NCBI GenBank assembly: GCA_964017195.1
Contig: OZ024891.1
Location: 7,654,994 to 7,718,993, forward strand
Origin: Siderastrea radians
Lineage: Eukaryota > Cnidaria > Anthozoa > Scleractinia > Rhizangiidae
Length of the DNA: 64,000 nucleotides
Direction: 5' to 3'
Part shown: positions 22,023-33,300 of the stretch, in pieces
Layout of the letters: each line of letters opens with the position of its first letter
Position numbering within the stretch: position 1 is the stretch's first letter
Made by a program: the position numbers and the translations under genes
Notes under the pieces: model-generated
What the model was told of the DNA's origin: nothing
What the model saw: only the letters and a program-made list of their open reading frames with translations
Database searches by the model: none

Positions 22023-22490
22023 GGAAAAATTTTACTGAATGACAGTTTGCTTTTAATTAGTACTTTTCCTTTCATGTATAAACTGAAAGTTAACCAGTAT
22101 AAATTTTACAAGAATATGAAATAAAACAAAATTTGGCATTTCGCTTTGTTAAAACTTACTTAAATATAATCATAGTTACTTGAGGGACTGGAAAAATTTT
22201 ACTGAATGACAGTTCGCTTTTAATTAGTACTTTTCCTTTCATGTATAAACTGAAAGTTAACCAGTATAAATTTTACAGGAATATGAAATAAAACAAAATT
22301 TGGCATTTCGCTTTGTTAAAACTTACTTAAATATAATCATAGTTACTTGAGGGACTGGAAAAATTTTACTGAATGACAGTTCGTTTTTAATTAGTACTTT
22401 TCCTTTCATGTATAAACTGAAAGTTAACCAGCATAAATTTTTGCAAGAATATGAAATACAACAAAATTTGGCATTTCGCTTTGTTACTGA
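22023..22490. repeat. 167-bp tandem repeat, nearly three copies
   Basis: Units start GGAAAAATTTTACTGAATG at 22023 (one variant base), 22190 and 22357, so the period is exactly 167 bp. The third copy is incomplete. Module 2 has one degenerate copy at about 39164, so the array grew only in module 1. Confidence 0.9.
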
Positions 22491-24175
22491 AAACGTGGTA
22501 GTAACTCATTATTATACAAACGAGTTCTAACAAACATTGAACACGAAATTTTATTTAATTTCACAGGTGCAGATGAATACCTTGAAATTCCCTATTCATT
22601 TTTTGGCTTGAGTATAACGAAAAGAGATTTATAAAACCTCTCGTTCGAATAAGCTTTAAAAGCAAAATAGGAAGGCAAACCGATTAAGCTATTCAATTAT
22701 CGATTTTGCCTATTAAGTACCTCGTTAAACTTATGCCATATTAACGTTAAATCTACCAATTCAACTACCAGTTCATTAGGGTTAGTTAGCTCTTGCAGGC
22801 TTAATACCCCACCACGAACGGGTCACCATTTACTGAAACTAACATGATGACTTATGATAGGACAAAAATTTCACCAAAATATATGTCAGTGACACATTCT
22901 ATTGCTTCCGTAATGAAATAAAAATGCATTTTATTTTATATATAATATGGCAATGACGAGCCACAATAATTTAATTTTCAATACTGAGTCATGTAAACTG
23001 TATTTAAACAAGCTGCAAGATATGATTAGAAACACCCTTAAGTAAAAAGTGTTTATATAGATCCTAGCGTGCAGCTATATCACCAAACAAAAAGAAAAAT
23101 AGCATAAAATATAAAGAACACCTTACGATTATTAGTCATCGAGGATTCTTATCCTCAACCATTACCTCAACCCATGCCTTCCATATCACAAGCCTTGCGT
23201 GTGCTACTTTGCTCCGTGTTATGAACGTAGTCGTTTATTTTCACCGATGATTTTCGAACGCGTGCGGTTTAGTGAATTTTCCTCTACTTACAAAACGTAT
23301 CGAATATCATGACCCGTTCGCTAGTAGACACCTGTTATTCGATGTCATGACAACGGTTTCTTACAAACACCTGTTATTCAATGTCATGATAACGGCTTCT
23401 CACACCGACTTATTAGCTAGTAAACAGCAAAGTCATTGACACTAAGGAAAGCGAAACAAATGTACGCAAGACTTTATTTTCTAAGATAGTTTACCATGTA
23501 TTCGCGGATGTACTAATGCTTGCAATTTTTGTTAATTTCTTCTTAAAAAATCACTGACATTGTTCTTGACATTATTCTTATGAACTTAAAAATATTAAGT
23601 TGTCGCGTCAACCAAGCTTTTTAACAGTAGAGTTAGTGTAGATTACGAGCAGTCTCAATTTCCGCTCAAGCACAGTCGCGAGCGAGTGCGAAAATCGCTT
23701 GCCGCGTGCGTGTAGTGAGCCGCCTCACTTTCCTCGCTGCCCCGGTGACAGCGGTGGCAGGCGAGCGTACTCACCATGGCGCCATTCTCCGCTCCCCAAA
23801 TCCCTATTTTATGAGCACTGACGAAACAATCCATAACGACAAACTAGAACTGCTTTTATTATTTTTAACGTCCTAGGTGGTGCGTGTAATGTAAACTAAC
23901 GACTTTTCAATAGGGACCAGTCATAATCACGAAGTGCTGGTCAAAGCGAATTCTTAACGCCTACAGCTGCAACTTTCGTTGCCATTGCACTACGATATGA
24001 TTGCGACTCGAGTGATTCGTAGCATTGGGAGCAGCGGGCATGCAATGTGAGCGGAGAATGGGTCAAAAATTACACAGTCAAGGGTTCCCTCATGGCAGCC
24101 TTTATATTGACATCGCAAGCGCTTTGCCTTTGCTTCATGCAGTGTGAGCAAAAACGCGTCAGATTTCCCAGTCAA

Positions 24176-25200
24176 GGCACAGGCTTACCGTCCTCTGTTT
24201 GTGTGGTGGGCTGTGCATTTACAATAGCTGTGTCGGTTTATCAAATTAGCAAAACTAAAGCCGAAATTTAGGAGTGTGTTTCTGTGTTTATGTTGACGAT
24301 TTAAGGCTCGCGAAAGCGATGTTTGAGTTAGATTCGATCGCGGATAGACCTTTAGGATCAAGCCCAGAGTTTTGAATACGACCATCAATTTGCTTTCTCC
24401 CTGTGATCGGCAAGAAATCCGAACTCAAAGGAATTCGAAGAATGCATTTTTCCTTCAAAATTTGAATTCGTTGATCTGCGAAAGCTTGGATTTCAGATTG
24501 TAATTTTTACAGTACTGTTAGGCCTCATGTGAACCTTTAAATCATTAGCACGTTAAGTTGTTTTTTCTTTTTTTATCTTGTGTGTGTTTGCCATTTACCA
24601 TTGCCATTACCATTTACTATTGCTTTTTGATTGTAAAATCCAACCGTGAAAAGGGCGGTCGAATGAGAATAAGCTTGAATTCCCCACTGAGTCCGCGTCT
24701 TCCATTTTGTTTTGTTTTAAATTTTTGCGCCCAGCGACCCTCAGTCTACGCGCAGGGGAAATTTAAAAATCGCGTGTCTTTCAACTGGGTTCCTTTGTCG
24801 GTCAAACTCGCCACTCGGGTGACCACAGAGAAGATTTTGTCACGGACCAAAACTTTCGCGTAGGGACGCCAGGGGCGGCAGATTGTCGCACACGAATTCA
24901 AATTTTAAAGGAAAAATGCATTCTTCGAATTCATTTGAGTTCGGATTATTTGCAGATCTTAGGGAGAAAGCAAATTGACGGTCGCATTCAAAAGTCTGGG
25001 CTCGATTCTAAAGGTCTATCCGCGATCGAATCTAACTCAAATTTAGAAAAACGGCAGCAATTTTATGAGTTTTTATTTCATTTTCCTCAGTTTTAAAACT
25101 CCTAAATTTCGGCTTTAGTTTTGCTAATTTGATAAACCGACACAGCCATCATAAAAATGCATAGCCCGCCACACAAACAGAGGATGGTAAGCCTGTGGTC
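24176..25200. repeat. Large inverted repeat (fold-back), about 300-bp arms
   Basis: The left arm, about 24176-24480, is complementary to the right arm at about 24890-25200: CACAGGCTTACC against GGTAAGCCTGTG at the tips, and AAACTAAAGCCGAAATTTA against its complement inside. The spacer (24480-24890) has no gene. Module 2 keeps the spacer and the start of the right arm (40950-41130) but has lost the left arm. Confidence 0.8.
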
Positions 25201-25772
25201 AAGGGTGCCTCATGGCAGCTTTTGTTGACATCGCACACGCTCTGCTCCCTCCGCTGCAGAACAATTCTAAATGACAATGAAATCCGCGTAAATAGTCGCC
25301 AAAATACCGCCAGAATTGCCAGCAGTTTACGAGAAAATTAAACAAATTAAATTCGCATCAATAATCGCACGTGGTGACCAACCCAAGTCATAAATAATGA
25401 TCGTTTCCATAGCCAAGCGAAACAAATCACGTGGGCAAAGATAAATTATGCAGTGTAGGGAGGGGTGAACATATTTTACTTGCCAGGGAGGGGAGAAAAT
25501 TTAAAATGATACAAATTATTTTAGCAATATATCACACATTTCTATGGTTTATTGGCTCAATAAACCACGCGGGATGTTGGAAGAACACGAGAAGAGATTG
25601 TAAGTCACGAGACGAAGGCGAGTGATTTACAAGCTTTTCGAGTGTTATTCTAAAATCCCTTTGGTTTATGGAGCTAATAAACCATGGAAATGTGTGGTAT
25701 ATTGCTTTTATATAATAACTACTAAAAAAAAAACAATATTAACAATATTTTCTCTGCATTCCTGTTAACTAG

Positions 25773-26963
25773 CGAACGTTTAAGATGTATACCGAGGTGT
25801 ATAACTGGGTGCAGAAGTATGACACAGACTTAGACAACAGGCAGGTTAGTGACGAAAATAAATTGGGCCACATGGCAAACATGTGTCTATTGCTAAAGGT
25901 GATAGTACGCTTTATCCGCGCTCCTTCAGTCGTCACAGCTGTTGTCGTCAAAGCATACATAGAAAACCATATTTAAGCTACAGATTTATATCACGTGTAA
26001 GGTGAACGTGATTTGGAATTACTCTAACACTCTAGCTATTTGTAGTTGCTGGAGAGAGCAAAGTTGTCCACGTTCAGTAAATAGGCCCTTCCAGGACAAA
26101 TGCATTCTAATGTACAAAGTAAAACACAATTTAAGCCCTATACACTGTAAATATTCGGGGTATTTTTAAGGAACGTGATTCATCATATAGCTGCAAGGGC
26201 TGTGCCTTTTGTCATACTTTAATAATCATAAATTTCTAAATATTTCCTAATCGTAGATTTTATTGTTAATAGTACGAGTTATTTTTATTTATTTTTATTT
26301 TATTTGTGTCCCCACATTAGTATGGTTCTTTCCCAAGCTGTAAGGTTTGACACTTGAATAAAGTTTCTGATAATACCAAATGAATTAGTAAACAAACTGC
26401 TCAAGTGTAGTCTACAGGTTTTACTGAACTTTATGTGCGAAATCCGAAAGTGGACTTTTCAGATGACAGACGGATTAGGCAGTGCCTTCACGGGGTACGT
26501 TAGATTGCACTGCACTGGTTGGGGAAGAAGTCGTGTTGTGTTTGTTGTTTCAAAAAGGTACTTTTGAGTCTATGCCTCAAACCCTGAAGAGTGAGTTTTT
26601 AAATGAAAGCTATTGCGCACCTTTCTCCTTTATTGGTGTTTGTTTTGCAGCCTGCGTAACTAAAAATGGAACTAGTTATTCTATCTGCAGGAAGAATACG
26701 ATCTCCACACACGCATGTATGAGGCCGATAAAGCCGAACTCTCAGGGCTTCAAGCTCGGTTTGAAGTCTTAGAGAAACAATACAACGCCATCATGGAGGA
26801 ACGACGCCTCTTGGAAGAGGAAGAGGCAAGAAAGCTTGAAGAAGAAAGACAACAGAGACAAGCTGCTACAGCTATCCAAGCGGCTTGGCGAGGGTACCAG
26901 TTTAGAAAGATGTTGCGAAACAAAGCAAAGAAAACAGGAAAAAAGGGGAGGGGTGGAAAATGA
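25773..26963 (+). CDS. IQCD: DRC10 (IQCD) copy 2, last two exons
   Basis: A paralogue of the module 1 gene end. Exon 25773-25844 (acceptor TTAACTAG, donor GTTAGT) encodes 24 residues with MYTEVYNWVQKYD. Exon 26691-26963 (acceptor TCTGCAG) encodes 90 residues with the coiled coil, the IQ motif AATAIQAAWRGYQFRK and a basic GKKGRGGK tail. Lengths and phases equal those of copy 1. The intron is similar in size to copy 1 (846 against 932 bp) and carries private sequence. No upstream DRC10 exon was found between module 1 and this exon, so this copy may be a 5'-truncated duplicate that is not expressed as DRC10, although its frame is intact. Confidence 0.75.
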
Positions 26964-27105
26964 CTTGAATACGCAGAAACTCTGATCAAAATACGTCTTT
27001 TTTGTTTAGTTTTTATTAAGTTGCAAACCCTTAACTGTCAAAGAAACGTGCTGATGTTTAACAACAGATTTCTTGTGTTTATTGGTAACGTATGTGAAAG
27101 CGACT

Positions 27106-27111
27106 AATAAA
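27106..27111 (+). promoter_or_regulatory. AATAAA polyadenylation signal, DRC10 copy 2
   Basis: A canonical AATAAA 143 bp past the stop, at the same place as in copy 1. Confidence 0.55.
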
Positions 27112-27358
27112 GAGAACGGCAACTGCTTTTTTCACTGAATTTGTTACTATATACGTCTCATCATTGTTTGTATAATAGAAAAACTTGTTGTCATTTTGCG
27201 CACGCATAACTAGTTAATAATTATTTATTTTACACAATATTTAAACAATTTATACACAATAACTTTTATATAATGAAACCTTGCTTGACCGATCGTCAAC
27301 CAAGCGAATTGTCCTTTGGTCCTGAGCGTACTGTCCTTACTTGCTCATACGTTTTCTC

Positions 27359-30300
27359 TCAAATTAACCAAGACTGTAAAATGTTTGTTTTCTGTTCCTC
27401 GAAGAAGGAGACATTGATGTAGGTTCTCTGTCAAAGAATGAAAAAGCGGTAAGAAGGCAGCATTAGAAAATTATGATAGACATCTTCATCACCAGGTTTT
27501 AGTGGTAGAGGTTTTACGGATTAAAGCTATTCGCAGGCGACTTTGTCCAAAGTGGGTTTCAAAAGAGGCATGCTTCTTCTGGTCTACCTAAAATAGACAA
27601 GCTTACCTCTTTTTGGTGGAGTATTTCCTGTAGTGTTACATGAAGTTCCTCAAAGGATGGACGATCATCGGGAGAACTCTGCCAGCAGCGTAACATGAGT
27701 TCATAACTGAAATGAAGAAGTATTACCAGGTAAATTGTAACCTCGTGGCTAAATATGTCATTTTATGATGACATTGTGGCAGCTGAAGGATGACAAAAAG
27801 TTGAACTGAACACTGGGAATTTTAGAGCTCTCCAGTTAACGTCATCTGAAATGTTTGGGTAGTTATGTTTTCAAACTGAAAACATAGAAAAATAGCGTGC
27901 TTCTTGAAAGTATTTATGTCATAATATCGCGCTACGTTTTTAGACTCGTAACATGGCAAAAATGGCCTGCTTCTTGAAAGTATTTTTTTCACAATATTGT
28001 GCTAGCCTCGTGTGACTTTGCTGACATAGTTAATTATTTTCTCGTTCCCTTGTAGGGGATCGAGAGGCTGGGATGCTAGAGGGTGTCACATTTGGTGTAT
28101 TTGGATACGCACTCTCCTCCTCAACTTGTCAGTCAACGCAAAATAACGCAACAATTTGATTTACTATACTTACAGCTCTTCAGAACAATGAGCTGGTTTT
28201 TCCAGACGCACACCATCCTGCAACATTTCATGAAGCTCGACCACGCCCTTCACACCCCTGTAAGGTAGCTCCCCTAAAAAGCACAAGTATGAATGAGTCA
28301 ATGAAGCGATTAACACAAATTTCTGTGTAATGGATAAACGCTGGTGTTGATGTAACGAACAGTTCTTCCCTTTCACTGTGGGTCGACGATAAAGTCGATC
28401 ACGCCTTTTGCTGTACTGTAGTTTCCTTCTACGTCACACGGTCGCATGAGTGAATGAATTATGCGATAATTATAAGTTGATAGAAATTTCTGATTAACAG
28501 ATGAAAGCTGGGTCTCGTATTTGTGAAAGGGTTGGGAAGAAGGCCGGGATGGATGGAGGCTGCTGTTGCAGTGCCTTATCCGCTACATTGACATGCGGAC
28601 AGATTACCTAAAAAATTATCCCTTCAGTTTCGAAAATAAAATAAGTCTCTGAAAATTACCTTGAACGTACAAGAGTTATGAAGCAATGGAGGAAACTAAG
28701 CTCGCAAGATTGACTTCTCTATTTCGCATATAGAGCAGAAATGTTAGGGTATAAGATGGCTTTGGAGTTGGAATGGTTTGTATGCCAAGGGCACACACAT
28801 CACCTTGACCAAACATGCTGGTCTCATTTTACTATGGTTGATATGAATTATTTTAAAACTCACCAAGGGTAATTATCTCCCACAGGACAACTCCAAATGA
28901 CCACCTGGTGAGATTAAGAAAGCGTAAGTACCAGCGATGGAGGTGTTTGAAATGGTTTAGAGGCCCAGAATGACAGTTGGCCAACCGACAAAAACGCGAA
29001 ACAGTGGATATCCCATTTTGATTCACTCTGTGCCCGTCAGTTGGCCCTGTTCTTCCGAAATACAAGAAAGCAATTAACCGGAATGGTACCTCAATGAAGC
29101 GGAATGATTCCATCCCGTTCCATTTCTGTTCCTGCCAGTATATTGCGATGTCCCTCCATTTCATTTCAGTTCAGGAGAGAGGTGTGGCTCGGAATTTCCG
29201 GCAGGGGAGTGCTGTTCAGAGGGCAAAGCCCATAACTAATTTTAGACCCAGCCTCAAAAAATGTCATTTTTAGAATTTTTGTTTCTACCCCCCCTAAACG
29301 GCAAAAATACACTGCCCTTTACAGAGAGGGTAACACCTATCTAAGAAGTATTATTAAGCCACTTACACATCTCCTTTGATTGTACTGACTCCTCTCAAGG
29401 CTTCCATTGACATCCATAGCCACGGAATGCGTCCCTTGAGGAAAAACGATAAGATCGTTAAACATTGTTTTGCAAGTACACCCAGCAAACTGATGTTTTG
29501 GAGGTTTAGCTGATACTGAAGGTTAGATTAGCTGATTCTACTGGCTATCTTGGAGTCGCAAGGGAAACGGAAAATTGTTAGAGATAGCGACAGCGAAGTC
29601 AATTTGGTTTGTCAAGATTATGGTGCTATTTTGAAAGGGTTTAATTCGCGATAGCAGGGGTCCACTGTAGGTTACTTTCCAAAGTCCTGTCTATAAATAA
29701 ACCTCCATCCCTTTCCGAATCCGACTTAACAGGGGTGCTTGTGATGAAATAAGACATTAACCAATCGACACAAAGCCTAGGAAGAAAAACTGCAAAAATT
29801 AGGACTGTTCTTTTTTGAAAGCAAGAAAGAACTCAACTATTAACAGAACTATCCCCTTCCGAATCCCACTTAATGGGGGTGCTTGTGATGAAATAAAACA
29901 TTAACCAATCGACACAAAGCCTAGGTAGAAAAACTGCAAAAATTAGGACTGCTCTTTTTTGAAAGCAAGAAAGAACTCAACTATTAACAGAACTATCCCC
30001 TTCCGAATCCCACTTAATAGGGGGTGCTTGTGATGAAATAAAACATTAACCAATCGACACAAAGCCTAGGTAGAAAAACTGCAAAAATTAGGACTGCTCT
30101 TTTTTGAAAGCAAGAAAGAACTCAACTATTAACAGAACTATCCCCTTCCGAATCCCACTTAATGGGGGTGCTTGTGATGAAATAAAACATTAACCAATCG
30201 ACACAAAGCCTAGGTAGAAAAACTGCAAAAATTAGGACTGTTCTTTTTTGAAAGCAAGAAAGAGCTCAACTATTAACAGAACTATCCCCTTCCGAATCCC

Positions 30301-33300
30301 ACTTAATACGGGGTGCTTCTGATGAAATAAGACATTAAGCAATCGACGCAAAGCCTAGGTAGGAAAACTGCAAGAATTAGGACTGTTCTTTTTTGAAAGC
30401 AAGAAAAAACTCAACTATTAACAGAACTATTAAGTTATTTACCTCTGTGACCTTAATGTATTGTCCATCGGTCGATACGTTGCGTGCCATTCCAAAATCT
30501 GCCACTTTCGCTACCAGGCCATTTCCAACCAATACATTTCTGGATGCCAGGTCGCGATGAATACACTGTGCGTAAGAAGGAAAAGGAAGGCTGAATATAC
30601 CTGAATTCGCCAAGCAAGTAGCCAAAGTCATATTGTTTCTTGAGCATCTCATTATTTACAAGAACCTCTTATTTATTGCTAAGGGTAAATAGTTATCTTC
30701 AGTTGATGTTTTCCTTGAAACCGTTCTGAAAAATTGGGGAAATCTTTTTGTCCAGAGGTTGGCCAATAAAACTACCTAGTACGCACGTGTAGAGCAATTG
30801 TTCTGCTTACCTGTTTACTTTCCAAATGTCTCATACCACAGGCAACGTCTGAAGCAATGCTTAACAGTTCTCTCTCCGTCAGCTTGGACCATATGTTGGT
30901 ATAAGCTGGATCCCCACTCTGAGTGTGAACATGACTGTCCCGAAGTATTTTATTAAGACTTCCGCCGGAAACAAACTCAATGACGATGCAGAGAGGTTCT
31001 GAACAAAATGAAAAATGTTTTATAAAATAAGAATCAGTAGTTTTAAAATAGTGAAGTCACGTTAAATTTTGTCGTACACCCGAGAAAATAAAACCTGCCT
31101 TACAAAAACTGCCAAGAAAAACTTGTTCGTTCACGAGCAAGCTTTGCTACTTAAAATGTTTCCTTGTCAAGTTTCTTAGTTCAACAACTGTGTTGCCAGT
31201 TTTTCAAGAGGGAGGCTTATCAAGGAAATACTTGATAAACTTTGTCGTACACACGAGGCGTGAATATTAACTCTTGAAATGACAACTTTTCAAAGGAAAC
31301 TTGATCGCATACGCCTTAGTCTTACCTTCAAATGTACATGCTCCGACTAAGCTCACGATATTTGGATGGCGGCCGACATGGATAAGTGTTTCCAACTCTC
31401 GTATGAGTGCCAGACGCTCCTGCTGGTCTGCGTTGTCTGTTAACGAAAAGTAGGCGACATAAGATAAGATTTAAGAATGCTTCAAAGTCTATTGATTCCC
31501 CTAAGAGACCGGGATGATACGCCGCGTATTGTGGTGTTGGAAATTACGCTGTGTGTAGCTTGCACTGTTAGGTTTTTATTGTATCGAGCTATTGGCCTTT
31601 AAACACTTTTTTAGTCACAACGCTGTGCATGATAGTTTCGACCGACATTTTTCCTGTTACTCGATGGACACGGTTAGTACTCGATTTGGATAGTCGAGTG
31701 AGAACTGGTCAAATATTGATATTTATATGTCGACGGGTACAGGGAGGCCCTCCTTGACTTCAGCTATTACTGATGAGTACCAGAATATTCATGACTTAGA
31801 AAATAAAATTTGTTGGGCTCTTTTTCTCCACTAAGCTCTCTTACGTATTTTGCTGGATCATCGGAATGCTTCGCCGCGTAAATTTTATGATAATTGGGAA
31901 TTTTGAGCTTAATTTTTAGCATTATCCGTGAATTTCAATTTTTTAATTGATTGTAATTTCGGTATCGGTACATCCGATCGGAAGTCCAACACGCCCACCA
32001 CTACCCACCCCTCGTGCCTTCTCATCAATCAGAAGGCTTCCATTTAATCAGCAAGTACAAACCTTTGAGTCTTTTCACCGCCACTGGTAGTTCATTTCCT
32101 TCTGTTCGTAAGTACACTCCTTTATTCACAATACCAAACTCTCCTCCGCCTAGCTTCTCTTCAGTTATAACGAGCCTGTCTCGAGGAATTTCCCAGTTTC
32201 TGTCTACTGTAGCCATTCCTTGTAGGTACAATTCGTTATCGGTGACTTCTTGTCCGTCCGTTGTGGATAGTGTGCCGTCCAGACTGGAATTCGTACTGCC
32301 ACTGGATTGGCTATTTCGCAGTTGATTTATAGTATCCAATCGTGTGTCATTTTTAATTTGGAGCTGGATGAATTCTTGTTGTGCTTTGATCATCTGTTTT
32401 TTAAGAACAATGAAATTAGTCTTATGACAAAAATAAGTTTTAAAAGAATCAAGAATCAGTTAGCTTAAAAATTATCCCCAGTGTCTTTAAAATGCGACTA
32501 GCAAACAGTATTATAAACACAGCCATTTGCAAATGCCCATTTTCTGGCAATTATATTCTTCCTTTCATCTTGCCATTTTTGTCATATCAAAATTCAGGTC
32601 AAGGTCAGTCCGTGTTTTTTTTCATCGGTAGTGCCGATGTCTTAAGTGACAAGGAGCATTTTAGTACTTCCGCACTCTTTTTACCACATTTTGTCATAAC
32701 GCCATGGATAACGTTTCCTAAGCGTTCGCCCCACCGACCCTACAAACCACTAACTCAAATATCGCGCCTCAATAATGAATTCGCTACCACTCGCTTTTAT
32801 TCTTGTAAAAGGTTCAACTAAGTTAGCCTGGGATAGATCAATTCAACCTGACAGTAGGGAAGTGTACCTCCACATTGAGCTGATAGTTAGCTCTCTTTCG
32901 CTGCTTCTGCTTGAAAACGATCAGAATTATAAGAAGAACAAGAATGGCGATCCCAATGCTAACAGAAGACCAAAGGACTTTCGACAAGCTGTCTGAGGTA
33001 TCGGAATTACCTGCAGAACAGAAAGATGAATAGCATTTTGTATTGTTATTTAATGACGCGTTCTGATTGCTTGTATTAGCTATAACACTAAATACTTAAG
33101 TCTTAAACATCTCTATAATCGGAAGTGCTAGGAAATTTTCATTGCAATAACAACTTAGACAAATAACTTCCCCTTGTTTAGTAGCCCCGCAGCTGTTAAC
33201 AGCCTCTAATTTCATTGGACCTTGGTATCACGCAGTTCTATTGTTTTCGGGGCTAGGGTCCATTGTTTTGTTGTTTGGTGTATTGTTTTCTCAGCAAATC

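Larger units (their letters stand above)
21741..25772. other. Spacer between modules 1 and 2
   Basis: No gene is recognised. The part from 21741 to 23640 is the 5' flank of RTK copy 1, and much of it aligns with the flank of copy 2 (38918-40340). It includes a possible upstream 5'-UTR splice acceptor just before exon 1 (TTTATTTTAG on the minus strand, about 21775). The part from 23640 to 25340 is a repeat-rich block with a large inverted repeat and is shared in part with 40340-41130. The part from 25430 to 25640, with ATATATCACACATTTC, reappears in module 3 at 44900-45050 but on the other side of the DRC10 exon. Confidence 0.6.
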
